This document shows, in pieces, positions 13,301 to 25,788 of a stretch of DNA of 64,000 bases. The notes beneath the pieces were generated by a model. It had not been told where the DNA came from, ran no database searches, and worked only from the letters and a program-made list of their open reading frames with translations. Numbering within the stretch: the first letter of the stretch is position 1; each line of letters opens with the position of its first letter. The stretch is from Prunus persica. Lineage: Eukaryota; Streptophyta; Magnoliopsida; Rosales; Rosaceae. The DNA lies in contig NC_034009.1 of assembly GCF_000346465.2 (NCBI RefSeq), positions 5,169,269 to 5,233,268 on the forward strand, in the 5' to 3' direction. A program made the position numbers and the translations under genes.

Positions 13301-16300
13301 TGTACCAAGTCAAATCACTAAAGAAATTTTTAGTAGACTTGCCCCCCCATATTGTTGCAGAGCAGGAAAATTATGATCCCTCGTCACCGAAACTAGTTGC
13401 TCCTGTCCAATTGGAAAATCGCCAGCAGAACTTGGTTTCGGTGGTACAATTCCTAAAAATAAGAAACAGCAAGTTAACTATAAAACTAACCGAAAGAAGA
13501 GTGTTACTAAACACAGATTCATATATGACATAAATCTACAAAGGTCCAAAACACAATCCTAAAACAAATGAACAAGAATGTAGCTTTAGACATTCTATAA
13601 CAATTGATTCTTCTTCAAATATAAAACTGTGAACAAGAAATGATGAGAGGATCACGAGATCAATTCCCATAGCACCTATTCCAGACCGACAAACAGGGTA
13701 TTAACCTAAAATGAACAAAATTAAAATTCACTTTTGGAACATATTCAACGGGATGGTATCAAACATCAGTTTGTCATCATATAAGCTACAAGAAGAAACA
13801 GTGCAAAACAAAACGGCTTCCAGGATTTGAAAAAGAGCTACAGAGTGTGTTATTGAAAATAAAAAAAACAGAAACCCCTGTACCAGATACACATGGCTAG
13901 AAAGGATGGAAAAGGAGCAGATAATAAAAGAAAGGAAAGATGAGTGAAGCAAGAATACACCCCCTGGTCAGAACTGAACAATGGCATTATGGCATTAGTT
14001 GGTTATTAGCATTAAGGGAACCAATTGTCGTAAATGAAAGCAGTTTATTGAGTGAAACAAAGAAGAAATTATTCCGACTAGGTATAATGCTACTATTAGA
14101 TTCAAATAATTGAAGCATGGAGCAGTTTCCAGAAATAAACCGGGCCAAAGGAAACCAAAAGATAAAAGAAGATGCAATTCAAACAACATATCATGATGTC
14201 CTCACATTTTACTACATATGATACTTACAAAAATTTAATGGTCAAAGAAAATACAGGAAAAGAAGTACCATTCACTTGTTGGTTTCCAGCCTCTTTGAAA
14301 AGATATGCAGCCTGATAATTAAAAAAAATCATAAATTAGAAGAACAATAGAACATGAGTCATGTAATACACATTTGTTTTCAAATGAATTACTCGTATGG
14401 CTTGTGCATGTGCTCTAATCTTCCTCAGTGTCTGCTGCTTTTCTTCTTCCTTTTTCAAGTCTAAGGTGTATCGAAATCGACGAGAAGCATTCAGCACAAG
14501 TGCCGCTTGCTACAAAGAAACGTAACATGGTTTAGCCAAAACCTTGATTGAAAAAAAAAAATTCCTTCCACTAACAACTATAACTAAGCTACCAATAGAG
14601 AATTTCAATTATCAGTCAAAATATACAGGGAACCCAGGTAGTACAATTTGACTTAACCGAGGTGGTTCAGGGACTCCCACCAAGCTGACACACATTCGTG
14701 GAGAAACCTACCATTGGTGCACAGCCACTGGCATCTAGGGTAGTAAAGCCCGTAACAGAGTGGCATCGCAATGGACCCAGTGAGTGCTTTGTTTTGGTTT
14801 TTCTTTGATTTTGGAACCAATTGTCAAATATTGAAAACCAGAAAAACCCGAAAAACCCAAACTTAGCTGAAAATTAAGTTCACTTTTGGTAACAATTTTG
14901 TAAAACAAAATTCACCCATCAACAGATTTTCTTGTTGATGATCTCATTCGACTTTTACCAAAACATGAATCTTGACGTATTACATATATATGTTAGTATT
15001 AAGTAATCTGCGATAACTGATATATAAAATGAAAAAACCTCTCTTGTGAGATGGTCTGGCTATGTTGCCAAAGTTAAAGTTTGTGGTCCAGATCTATAGT
15101 CTGGCAACATAACATGCCAAATATCTGAGAAGAAAGCATTACCTTGTATCTATATATACACATATACTAGTGCACTTTGTTGTTGATATAATAATTTTTA
15201 AGTATGACATATGAATTGGTATCATTATATATGCATTAGTATTATAATTATGTATGTTTTTTTCAGCACTTGTATCTGAACTCTTAATTTTCATGCACCT
15301 GTCATATAATCGGTACTATGGGATGGATTATACTTTTTTCTCTTAGATCATACACGCCAACATTTCCTGGGGCAAGGTCAGCACCACAAAGTAGCCTCTG
15401 CTAGTGCCTCCTTATACCTGTTTACATCCATAACCCAGCATATTGTATTCGGATTGTTGATTAAATACTCCACTCCTTTATTGATAAAGGGACTTGTACA
15501 CATGCAACGGCACAAAAGGATTTGTTCATTTATTTAGCTATTGTAGGATGCAACAGTCCTTGAGATATAGGCCCAGTTTCAGACAGGTAGAAAAACTACA
15601 AGTCAGAGTCAAGAGTGACATAATAAGCACATCAAAAAGGAGTGTACATAGCTTATATTTTCTCAATATGCTCGACATTTTATAGACTAATGTGGCATAG
15701 CTTAAACATGAAGCAGTACGTATTATTCCTATCCACGGTATGTAGAGAAGCTAATAGTCATTCATCACAATTTCTCATGGTTAAATAAATAAATAAAAGA
15801 ATTATGCTGCTAATAGCACCTTAAAATCATCACAATACCAAAACTATCATCCAAATTCTTTACCATTTCACGTTATATTGACTTTGTTAGTGAAAAAAAG
15901 AGAGTTAATACCCCTCCTCCTTCTACATCAAAAATACTCTTTCAGCCAACATTTTTCCACGTCTTCTTTCAACTGTACATGCACTACTTCTTCCAATTTT
16001 GGACCTACTGAACCTAAATCAGTTTTAAACAGACCCAAAGCCCTTTTCCTAAAAATTTGAAACTACACAACTCCAGATCCAGGGGACAATTACTATATAT
16101 AGAAACTTACCATACAACACCGCAAACACAAAAAAAAAAAAAAAAAAAAAAAATTGGAAAACTAAAAATCAAACGCTTTAATCTCCCAACTCAGGATGAG
16201 AGTAAAAGTGTAATTTGACAAAAAATAGAAAGAAAGAAAAAAAATGTTAACCGACAAATGAACACATGAGCCTAAATAGACCGCCCAAATCAACATAATC

Positions 16301-16584
16301 CATAGCCATACATACAGAGACAAAGAACAAGTTGCAGAAAATATATCAATAAAATTAAATCTACAACAGCAAAATAATGTAAAGGACAATCAACAAAAAA
16401 GCAATATCAAATTGAAAGGTAAACATACCCTCCAACGCTTGAGGCGGTCAATAGAAGCATCCTTAGTTCTGGCAATGAAAAAAGTACTTGATGAAGACTC
16501 TTCATCGTCCGAGTCACCGGCCTGACGGAGTCCGCCCTCCAAATCTGTACGTCGTCTATACGGCGAGCCTCTTGATTGACTCAT
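2257..16584 (-). CDS. ACA10: Autoinhibited plasma-membrane-type Ca2+-ATPase (type IIB P-ATPase, ACA8/ACA10 group)
   Basis: A complete gene in 34 exons totalling 3243 nt, or 1080 aa; Arabidopsis ACA8 and ACA10 are about the same length. Exons 5' to 3' (plus coordinates): 16429-16584, 14393-14509, 14269-14311, 13343-13452, 13123-13254, 12913-13002, 12522-12591, 11608-11678, 11434-11517, 11267-11344, 11114-11185, 9574-9657, 9407-9489, 9219-9327, 9053-9108, 8774-8816, 8586-8669, 8050-8187, 7876-7941, 7680-7778, 6835-6945, 6327-6497, 6181-6240, 5204-5368, 4982-5098, 4697-4795, 4392-4529, 4203-4303, 3522-3567, 3269-3406, 2765-2872, 2591-2682, 2382-2481, 2257-2268. Every junction keeps frame. The N-terminus (about residues 50-75, [25 protein letters not shown]) is the calmodulin-binding autoinhibitory region. 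Visible motifs are TGES 312-315, PEGLP 442-446 in membrane segment 4, phosphorylation site DKTGT 485-489, KGA at 605, TGDGTND 791-797 and NLIMD near 887-891. The pump exports cytosolic Ca2+ using ATP and is activated by calmodulin. ACA8 and ACA10 cannot be told apart firmly here; the symbol is a best guess within that pair. The last exon adds only VSQ and stop. Confidence 0.93.
4347..4385. repeat. (AG)n microsatellite in ACA intron 27
   Basis: About 19 AG units lie in the short intron between exons 27 and 28. On the gene's own strand this is a CT tract close to the donor site, so length variation could affect splicing. Confidence 0.95.
9658..11113 (-). other. Large ACA intron 11
   Basis: This 1456-bp intron separates exons 11 and 12. 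It contains short open frames on both strands with no recognisable product. I see no transposon ends in it. Confidence 0.7.
11938..12306. mobile_element. MITE copy 1 inside ACA intron 7
   Basis: This block is collinear with the element at 55205-55606 over most of its length: GGGATCCCTCAAATAA near the left end, then ATGATCC-AA, AAGATCATCCTT-CAAAAAAT, GGTCAAATGAT and GATGATCTTTGAA. The left end (CAGAGTCCCC...) matches the other copy's terminal repeat. The right end is degraded and runs into a (GA)n tract at 12307-12330. It sits in an intron of an apparently intact gene, so it seems tolerated. The family looks Mutator-like by analogy with copy 2. Confidence 0.75.
12307..12330. repeat. (AG)n microsatellite
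   Basis: Twelve AG units abut the right end of the intronic MITE in ACA intron 7. Confidence 0.9.
13255..13342 (-). other. GC-AG intron of the ACA gene
   Basis: The intron between exons 4 and 5 begins G|GCAAGT on the minus strand instead of GT. The frame is kept only with this GC donor: QQYGG then VKGLGDLL. All other donors mapped in this gene are GT. GCAAGT is the usual sequence of functional GC donors in plants. Confidence 0.85.
14510..16428 (-). other. First ACA intron (1.9 kb)
   Basis: A long first intron follows the exon encoding residues 1-52. It carries an oligo-A run at 16130-16153. Long first introns in plants often carry enhancers, but no specific motif is claimed here. Confidence 0.75.
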
Positions 16585-17163
16585 GTTTCACAAAACCTGT
16601 CGCAGGAGAGATGGCACCGTTAGCTTCTTCAACCTCTGAGCACAAACCGCACTCAAAAATTCTATCTCTCTTCGATTTCCACTATCTGAACCAAACAGAA
16701 GCTTCCAAATCTGATTCTACTTCAAAATTTCTCAAATATTCAAAATACTTCGCACTTCTCTGAACTATCTAACCCATTTCACGTCTGAAATTCACACAGA
16801 AAACAAATTGATGCAACTTCCGGTTGGATAGTTCAAGTGATTTCTCGAATCTTCGCTCTCTTTCTCACACTTTGCAGTACCGGGTGTCGCTATTGTGTTA
16901 ACCCGTTAGCCACTCGATGCAATCGTGTCGTATCATGTCAAATCGCCAATACCTATCAACCGTTATACTCAGGGCATTTTTGTAAATTTATATCTCTATC
17001 TTTTTATTTTCTTTTTTCTTCTTCTCTTTTCTTCTCTTTCGTCTCTTCCTCCCCCATTCCCCCGTTTCTCTCTCTCTTCAAAACCCAACAACCTTTGAGC
17101 TCTCTTCTTCTCTCAACTTGAGAGTCTCAAGCAGCCACCACACCACCCAACCACCGAATGCCA
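16585..17163 (-). promoter_or_regulatory. 5' leader and promoter side of the ACA gene
   Basis: The region upstream of the start codon (16582-16584) includes a possible leader-intron acceptor just before it (TCCTGCGACAG on minus, about 16599-16609). From about 16985 to 17115 the plus strand is strongly pyrimidine-rich, which gives GA-rich sequence on the gene strand, a common feature of plant core promoters. No clear TATA box was chosen. Confidence 0.45.
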
Positions 17164-17623
17164 GGTCTAGTGACAACGCTCCGATTCCTCAGTGCATTAC
17201 TGCCGTACAAAAGTCTATCTTCGTCTTACTATCTATCTGTGTCCGAGGGTTAAAATGGTAATTATGCACTAAAGGACCTTAAGGAAAAATTTCAAAATGA
17301 CCTTAAGGACCTCAAGGACTTAATAAAGTTAGAAAATCAAACAAAATTAAAATTACTGTTATGCACTCACCTAAACCCACAACAAAATAAAACTTATCTA
17401 AAACCCTAATAACTTCGTCTTCTTCTTAATATTTATTCAATCAATACATATAGCAAAAGAATAAACTATTATCAATGTGTGCCGACATACAAAGATTTTT
17501 GTTGTTGGACTTGTCTTCTTCTGCTTCATATTATTCCTACTACTAAATGGAATTTCGAGGATTCTACTAAAGAAGATTTTGATAGCGTTTAGTTTTGTAA
17601 ATTAAGGCGAATTCATGTACTAA
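17164..17623. other. AT-rich intergenic sequence
   Basis: No gene, RNA or repeat was recognised in this stretch. Confidence 0.5.
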
Positions 17624-17977
17624 GTGCTCGTTTGGCATTGCTTATTTGGAGTGATAAGTGATATTTTAAAAATTTTGAGAAGCCCAGCTCATTTGGTAAA
17701 CTATGAGAAAATCACTTAGGGTTAAAAATTGATATGAGATAAAGCTATAAAGCTAATGAGATGCTTTCATTTTCTAATTATGCTGGAATTAGTTTCGAAG
17801 AGGCGTTGGGTTTAATGATTATACGAGAATCAATTTCTGATTACTTGAGAAATAGTACTAACAACATTTTTAACAAAAATTTTACCAAACGTCAAAATGT
17901 TTTCTCTCATAGCTGATTTCTCTCATAGCAAATCTGACAACGATTATTTTTATAGCATAGCAATGCCAAACTCGCTC
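17624..17977. mobile_element. Harbinger-like MITE
   Basis: The ends are inverted repeats built around GTTTGGCATTGC (left G-TGCTC-GTTTGGCATTGC; right ...GCAATGCCAAACTCGCTC). The element is flanked by TAA on both sides (17621-17623 and 17978-17980), matching the 3-bp target duplication of PIF/Harbinger elements. It is 354 bp with no coding capacity. Confidence 0.7.
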
Positions 17978-18360
17978 TAATAACCAGCTAACTCTTAATT
18001 TAATAAACTTCTCTTTTCAATATTAAAAGTAACTATAAGTATGAATCTCTCATGATTAGATTAAAAAAGAAACCTCGAGATCCATAGCAACAAATTAATG
18101 AACAGCATTAACATACCATGTAATGGACGATACAGAAGAAATACGAATTCTTAGCAAAAACGTATCACCCACCAAATAATTTAATGATTTGAAATGTTGA
18201 TGACACAACATAACAATAGAATGTACCAATGTGAGATATCAATTGAATGAGCGTTTTAAGGGCATGTGTTACTCCTCTGGAGGTGAATAATTACCAAAAT
18301 AGGTTCAAGGGTAAAAAAGAGTGCCACAAAATTATCCAAATAAATATTGACATTTATTAA
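17978..18360. other. AT-rich intergenic sequence
   Basis: No gene, RNA or repeat was recognised in this stretch. Confidence 0.5.
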
Positions 18361-18384
18361 TTATTTTTGGGTATTTCTTGTTTT

Positions 18385-18560
18385 GTACGCGATGTGATTC
18401 GAAGAAGTGACCGACTTCAGCCGAATTTGGATCGCTTGCCGTTTCGGCAACAGGAAAAAAAAAACGCGTTTGTGGTTAGATGTACGTTTCTTTCCGCGTT
18501 TTCGTGGGCGGCGGGTGGGTCGCAAGTTCGCGGTTTAATGCTGCTGGTCTGAACGTCAGA
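18385..18560. other. CpG-dense island in AT-rich DNA
   Basis: The stretch contains many CG dinucleotides (ACGCGATG, TTCGCGG, GGGCGGCGGG and others), while the flanks have almost none. A 61-codon open frame on plus crosses it but resembles no family I know. It may be a promoter remnant, a young insertion or an exon fragment. Confidence 0.4.
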
Positions 18561-18629
18561 GTGCTACTTTATTTTCTTTTTCGGTTTTGTGTGTGTTCAA
18601 ATATTTACAATAACGTAAAAAAGCATTTT

Positions 18630-19130
18630 TGATTATTGTGTTTTGTCTCTAGTTGAATTTTAGTCGCTATGTTTTGTTTCAATTTCAACTTTTGTTGATG
18701 TGTTTTTAATTTTCACAATTTACTCATTATGTCTATGTTAGGAATTTTATCAGTGTGGTAATTAATTCAGATAAAAATTCTGATTTACAATTTGGGGAAA
18801 AATAATTTATTTCTTTTCGAGAAAAATACTATTGGGGTGTAAAAAATGCCATATGGGATTCTCAAATTAATTTTAATTTTTCATGTTTACTTGATAGATA
18901 GAGATTGAATATCAAAGAATTTTGAGGCTTTTAAAAATATAAATTTGAATTTATTTGCTTCCTTATTTGAAATCCAAAATTTGATTTAGTAATTTTCACA
19001 CCGTTTAAGTTGTGAAAATTATCCTTAAATTGCTAACAAAACTAAACACAGTGACCAATTTGGAAAAAAATTAAAATTTAAAATACAAATGACCAAAATT
19101 AAAATTGAAACAAAACACTTAGCAAGAAGT
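18630..19130. mobile_element. Possible MITE with long imperfect inverted repeats
   Basis: The left side contains TGTTTTGTTTCAATTTCAA. The right side, read in reverse, contains GTGTTTTGTTTCAATTTTAA, and the similarity continues for roughly 80-100 bp into the element. Exact ends and target duplication were not fixed. Confidence 0.4.
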
Positions 19131-21866
19131 TTCTTGAAAGTCAAAGAATTGTATAATATATAATATTAAAATGGACTTATTTATAATATTAAAAAATTTC
19201 TATCTGTTGAGGTTACCGACAAAAGAAAGAATGAAATGCGATACAGCTGGTTAACGTGGGAACAAGTTCCTCGAGTAACAATTTTCCCAAAGTGGAATTT
19301 GTCCATGATTAACTTGTTGATGAAAGGATGACAAACTTGCCAATCATGGAAAGTTTTTTTGAGTCGATCCATTAGACAGTTGGTCCATGATAATAACAAT
19401 GATGCGAAGGTTCAAGGTGGTGTGGCAAAATGATGAAATTCAGTGTCGACGAGTGGAAAGGAGGTGCAGAAGGTTCAAAGTTTTGGTGTAAGACGGGGAT
19501 AGGGCAACAGCAAGGCAAAATATAGGGCTGCCTTGTGGCAATAAGAAGGAGCAGGCAAAGACAGAAAAATGTTATATATAAATGAGTTGTCTATTAAATC
19601 ACTATCTGATTGTATGATTCACTCATACGTGTAAACTTTGTCTATTTCAGATGCTGCCACCACAACGGATTTGGAAATGAGATTGGTATCAGAAAAGAGA
19701 ATATGATATAATAAGATAAGGCAAGACCATTTTAATACCAAAGAAAAGTTTTCTAATGGGGGAAATCGTAATATGCACTCCTCTGAAAGCATATTGCATT
19801 AGTCTAGATCTACTTGATGTTTTCGGATGAGAAAATTTAAAAGTACTGAAAAACTTTGAAGTGTTAGAAGTTCTAAAACATGAAGCATAATGAGACTTAA
19901 GTAGGACTGTAATGTTTATTTCTATGTATGTAGTGGGGATGGCTCTATATGAAGGTGGTGGAGATGCCGGTGGCCGATGATTGAGGCAGAGGAGGTGGCG
20001 GTGATGGTGAGTTTGAAGAGAATTTTTTTTATATTCTTGCGTGGGTTGGTGGAATAAGAATTTTGGGTAAGAGAATGTGTTTGAGGGGAGAAAGATAACG
20101 TGTGCCTGTTACTTTCGAAAGGAGACTAATTACCACACCAAAGAAAATTAAAGGAGAGTAATTAGTGCCATTATCTTTGGACGACTAAGTACATATGGAG
20201 GTGGGTGGTAGTGGTCTACTTTTCCTTGAAACTTTTCCCAAAGCTAAAATTCTATGTGAATTAGGTCAGTTGTCAAAAGTAATGTGTTGGTGAGACTTCT
20301 ATTTGTTCTTTCTTAAAGCAAATCTAGACTATTTATAAAAGAAAATGTGCAAAATTCGTTATCAAAATAAAATAAGTGCAAACACACACCTTTTGAATTC
20401 TGTCATTTAAAAAGAAAAAGAAAACCTTTGAAATCGATGTAAATAAAACACAATGGAATTTGGTTTTGGACGGTTCAAATGCTTGAAGAGTGCTCTAAAT
20501 CCCTTTACCAATATTCTTCTTCTGTTTTCTTTTTCTTTTTTAAAAATAAAGATAACTTACAGTCTAGCTACTTCCTAGAAGAAGAAAAAGAGGAGATGTC
20601 TTTTCAAACAGAACAATAGTTGGTACAGTAGGCCAACGACTGGCCTACATGGTTGGTTTGATGGTTGTACCAAGTATACGGATCCTTTTAATTTCTTTCT
20701 GGCCATGTCTTCTGAGTTTTCAGAAATGGTCGAGGTTTTTTCCTCTCTTTTTTCTTGGTAAACAAAACGGTCAATTTTATGGAAATATTCCATTAACATT
20801 GGTGTGAATTGATAAAACCAACTAATATAAATAAAATAAAATAAAATAAAAAAACTAAAATAATTCAGGATTATTTAGTTTCAGTTCTCGATTGATTCAA
20901 ATTATATAGGTCGGCGCATGGAATATTTTCTATGTTTTGTTTTTGGTTTACAAGGGTATGGAATTTCACGTCAAGGTGAGCTCCAACATAGAGAAATACA
21001 TTTGGATATGTTCTCAATGAGCAGATTGCGGAAGACAATGCCTATAAAACAGTATATAAACGACGAACACCAAGATCGAACCCTCGAAACCAGACAAGAA
21101 AGTGGCATTTTATTCGAAACGAAATGAAGAAGAAATATAAATAAAAAAAAACCATGGAAGATCACTAGAGAGACAATATGGGTTAATGCATGCTTCAAGT
21201 TTTGCTTTATATATGTATGTCGCTTTCGTTCTTCATGGTTTTGTTTTCATTCAATATATTTATGTTTTTTCTATAAGAAGGGGATGAATTAATACTGTGA
21301 ATTCAAAAGATGATGAGGAAATAAAAACGTACCAAAAACTAATTGGCAGAATATTCAGAGGAGTGCACTTTGTCTTCAGAGAAAACAACGTCGTTGATGA
21401 TCAAAATATCTGCATCACCATCACCAAGAAGATTTGAGTTCTTATGAGATGGTGTCTCCTTCTTTCCAATATATAATCTAGCATATATGTATTTATTCTT
21501 CTTTAAGAATCGCACGTAAAAGCATGCAATTTTCCAACTCAGACGACTTGCATACTGGATACAGCATTTACGTACAGGTTTTATTTTTAAAGAGTTAAAG
21601 CCTCGCGTGCTACACCTTTTATAACGATGTAAAGGTATATATATATATATATTTTAATTATTATTATTTTATTTTTTTGGTTGGGGGCAAAGTTAGATGG
21701 GGGTTTTCTCCTACACAAGGTGTTATATCAAGGCCGACGTTAAATATTCCAACAGCAAATCAAGGTCATTTTTTACTGAATTATATCTTTATTTATTTTG
21801 AAATTTTTGGAATGGTCAGAAACACCCATTATTGTATTTACGTAGTTTTTTTTAAGAGACAAAACC
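19131..21866. other. Intergenic sequence without recognised genes
   Basis: Only short open frames occur, none resembling a known family. No transposon ends or RNA genes were recognised. Confidence 0.5.
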
Positions 21867-21980
21867 ATATGTTTTAATATTCTTATTGCTAAAAAGATAT
21901 TGTGATATTTTTAGTCGACATATGCTATATGTTTTAATATTCTAATTGCTAAAAAGATATTGTGATATTTTCAGTCGGCA
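21867..21980. repeat. Two-copy tandem repeat, 60-bp unit
   Basis: Two nearly identical copies at 60-bp spacing each contain TATGTTTTAATATTC, TTGCTAAAAAGATATTG and CAGTCG/TAGTCG. There are only a few differences between copies. Confidence 0.85.
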
Positions 21981-23735
21981 AGTTAGATTCAGACTGATAA
22001 TCTAATAAATATCGTACATGACAAACTATCTAGCAAGGGATCAAATGATGATGGACACGTCTCTCAAGCTTTGTATGGGAATTCATTCTCATCTCAATTG
22101 TTAATAAGTCTATTTTAAAGTTCAATTTTAACTATAAAGACTATAACATTATTTTAGAAGTTTTTTTATTTATTTATAAAATTTGTACTTCAATCATGCC
22201 TCCTATAGTTTAAGAGGGAGCTATAATGAGTAAGAGTCAAAGTTTTTTGTTTCAAATGATATTAAAATATTAATAATTAAATAGAAGGAATTACATAGAG
22301 TTCCTTTTTCTCGTCTAAAACTCTCCCTATTTTAAGAACTGGATACGAATTACGGTTAAACAACATGCTAGTGTCTTCTAGCTTTAATTTTCATCTCTTT
22401 ATAATTAACAACTATATTATACACGGGGATCCCATTTGGCTTTACGAAGCTTTCAAGGAAGGTATAAAATTTCCCAAAGAATTAATGCATTCTATATGTG
22501 GCCATGCAAGAGTGTGACACCATAAGAGTTGTCATCCCCACACCACCATCTTTATTACTTGTGTGGGCCTTTACTTCTTGTGTGGTTTTGGTAGTGTTGA
22601 TGATGCATATCAATTAAAGGATATACGTGTAAGTGAAGCTACCTATATCCTTCGATTGGGACATTGTCTTCTTTATAAGCTTTCTTCTATAGTTTCTGTA
22701 TTGTTTCATTAAGTTGAGTTTTTACAAAGTTAGTTAGCCGATATTATCATAAAGTTTTAGTTAATAAGTCATTAAGATAGGAAGGAAGCAGCAAAAGCAG
22801 GTAAACCTACTTTAAATAAAGGTACAAAATGAACCATAATCTGCAAGCTAGTTCTAGGATAGTACTATAGAGTTCATAAAGTTTCCTCATTCCTAACTTA
22901 GAATAACTCTTTCTTATGCTTATCTCCCTCCTAAGATATAAAGTTAGGTATTGGATAATAATCGAATGGGAACACGAATCCATTTTACTTGGATATCGAA
23001 TAAAAATTACTTGGTGTAATTTAATTTGTTAAGTTTTCGACGTGGGACTTCATATAGTTCAACAGATCTAACACAAGATTTGTCTAGTTCGGTTGCCCCC
23101 ATTAATCACAGACTCAAACCTCAAAAGTATCATCCATCAATATTTCAGCATTCAGCTGGTCCCATAATATATACCTTAATTGGCCAAAAATTCTGCATTC
23201 CCAAAAACGAACTCTTGCAGCATTTTGGTGATGCTTATGGAAAGACTTGTTGACTGATTCTATACATGCTTTGGTTACTATGCGTTTGAGCCTGATCCTT
23301 ATACCCATTCCCATGCCCATGCATGCATCTATATACTACTATGTTTAAGAAAACCCTCTTTGCCAATCGCGTTTGAGCTTCATCTTATTGCCAACTTGCC
23401 TTCCTTAGCAAATAGAATGCTCCTTCTCATAATTACCTGTGAGTATGTATAGAAAACTGTAGCAAATCCTGACGGAGTTTGGAACCTTCACTTCTATTGT
23501 GTGCTGCAAAAAGTTTATAATCTACTAATAGCACCTCCGTTATCAGCACCTCCATTATCCCCAAAAATGTTTATCTACTAATGAATAGATATCACCTCCC
23601 TCTGCAAACTCACCAACCAATATCTTGCTGACCTCCAGATTAGAGACCGCCCATCTGAGGGCCGGCGAGTTTGCCAACCACTGTTTGGGTCTCCCGGCCT
23701 AACAGAGAAATAGGAAGAGAGAAGGAGAAATAAAA
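21981..23735. other. Intergenic sequence without recognised genes
   Basis: No gene was recognised. A short piece at about 23029-23060 (TTGTTAAGTTTTCGACGTGGGA) resembles 62279-62300, which suggests a shared dispersed repeat of unknown type. Confidence 0.45.
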
Positions 23736-23760
23736 AGAGAGAGAGAGAGAGAGAGAGAGA
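23736..23760. repeat. (GA)n microsatellite
   Basis: About twelve GA units within purine-rich sequence. Confidence 0.9.
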
Positions 23761-23986
23761 TAGGGGTTAGGGGAGGGTGTCTGTGGCGAATAATGGGACG
23801 TGCGGCTGGTTGGTTCTTGGTGGAACAGATGGTGGTCTTGGTGAATCAAGGATCCTAGGGGTATATTAGGGATTTTAGTGGCAAATTTTATTTTATTTTG
23901 GGTTACAGAGGGGGGGCTAAAGCCCCGACAAAATTTTTTTGTTGGGGTTGCTTATGAAATGTATTCTTTTCCATAAATATAAGCTA

Positions 23987-24251
23987 CAAGGGCCGGCATT
24001 TTAGACCAAAAAATGCCAAATACCGATCGAGGTTTTACCGCATTTAAACCGACCGCAATGTGCAATTTATAAAACCAATATTAATATACATTTGTGATTT
24101 CGCATATCCAAATAATACAGTATACCGCAAATCGCAATATAATTTAATTAATTATTAAATAAAATACTTATATTTATTTTATATTAACTAACAGAGGCTA
24201 AGACTTCACCATTTAGATGACTTTTTTCTCTCTTCTTCTTCTTTTTCTTTT

Positions 24252-24297
<46 letters not shown>

Positions 24298-24898
24298 TTC
24301 TTCCTCTCTATGAGACTCACGTAGGCTTTGAATGTATTACTAATGAAGGGTATTCTCCACCAATCTCTTGAAGGTCCCTCTATTGTTTTTTTTTTTTCTT
24401 CTTAAATCTTAACCTTGAAGAAATATCATTTGAATATTTAGTGAATTAATATAACTTAATTAGTAAATAATTAAACTTTTATCTAGTAGGAACTTGAGTT
24501 TCAATTAGTATTGCAAACTCATCGATTGTGTTGGTAATTTTGTTAGGTTGTTATTAGTGGGTTAGCCGAGATAATCTCTAACTTGCAATCAACTATTTAG
24601 TTGATTTATTGTGGATTGTATTGGTTTTTAATAATAAAGTTCATTATTTCTGTATATGAGTTAAAGAATCATTGCCAATGATAGAAAGTTCTGCTTATTT
24701 CAGTAGTCTTTTTAAGCATGAGCATACTCTTTTTTTGTTGATAGAAAGTTCTGTAATGTTATGTTGTTCCCTATACCGACAATTGTGGTATACCACAATA
24801 TGTCGATTGGTTCATGGTTCGTCTTTTTACCATATCGCAATATTATGTCGATCGGTTCACAGTTTCATTGAAAAGTTGTGGTAACCAAACCACACCCC
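23987..24898. mobile_element. Possible hAT-like non-autonomous element
   Basis: A 912-bp segment is bounded by TATAAGCTA on both sides (23978-23986 and 24899-24907), a perfect 9-bp direct repeat. The left end CAAGGGCCGGC is typical of plant hAT termini. The right end, read in reverse, starts GGGGTGTGG, also hAT-like, so the two ends match each other only weakly. It contains a (CT)n tract at 24254-24294. Confidence 0.5.
24254..24294. repeat. (CT)n microsatellite
   Basis: About 20 CT units inside the candidate hAT-like element. Confidence 0.95.
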
Positions 24899-24942
24899 TA
24901 TAAGCTATAGTCTAAACTATAGGAAAATGGGGATTCTCACAT

Positions 24943-24964
24943 ACACACACACACACACACACAC
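24943..24964. repeat. (AC)n microsatellite
   Basis: Eleven AC units in intergenic DNA. Confidence 0.9.
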
Positions 24965-25173
24965 TACCAACTACCAAAGTGACATGAGAGTTTGAACATG
25001 AGACAATTGATCTGCAAAGTAAAGGCTTTTTTCCACTACGCTAAACCTCATTAACTGCTTTATGAAATGTTTGGATTCAAATAAAGGCACACAAAACAAA
25101 AAGTGGAAAAGAAAAATCAAATTTCTTTTTAGTTTTCATTTTGTGTAACATACATTATTTCCTTCCACCATGC

Positions 25174-25719
25174 TAGGGGTGTACATCAATTTGAAACAAA
25201 TACAATTTCACCAATCCACATTTGGTATAGATTGGATTATGATTTTTTGCAATCCAATCCGATCACACATTAGAGGTTTAAATCCAATATGATCTAATCC
25301 AATTGATATTGGATTGGATTGGTTTGGATGATCGGTTTTCATAATGGAAAAATATATAAATGAAATATAAAACATTTATCGTCAAGTTTAATATAATCAA
25401 ATATTTTAATAGACGTAAACGTAAAATATAAATGAAATGCTAGAGAAAATTATTTTGATTTTATAATATATTAAACATAACTCCATCAAATTACTTAAAT
25501 TTTTTTTTTAACTTTATTAATAAATATGACCTAATTAGCATAATAGGCATGAAACTAACTAAATTGGATTGGATCCTCACAAGCAAATCCGTCATCCAAT
25601 CCATCATGTCCGTTTTGGAAATTAGAGATCCAATCCAATTCGCCAAATCATTGAAACCAATTACAATTGGATTGGATTGATTAATTTGGGCGGATTGAAT
25701 TGGATCTTGCACACCCCTA
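25174..25719. mobile_element. hAT-type MITE rich in ATTGGATTGG motifs
   Basis: Terminal inverted repeats TAGGGGTGTACA (left) and TGCACACCCCTA (right) bound 546 bp. Flanks are CACCATGC (25166-25173) and CACCATCC (25720-25727), an 8-bp duplication with one mismatch, as expected for hAT. ATTGGATTGG/CCAATCCAAT motifs are repeated in both orientations inside. There is no coding capacity. Confidence 0.8.
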
Positions 25720-25788
25720 CACCATCCTCTCACCACTCTTTCTTCACCTTTTTCATTCCTCAGTTCTCGCACATATTTCCCTCTCTCT

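Noticed and set aside
14640..14770. Higher-GC patch in ACA intron 1 as an extra exon or plastid insert
   Set aside because: The ACA frame is already continuous across this intron, and the patch matches nothing I recognise.
20575..20799. 74-codon frame on minus
   Set aside because: Charged N-terminal half looked protein-like at first, but there is no recognised motif, splice context or promoter.
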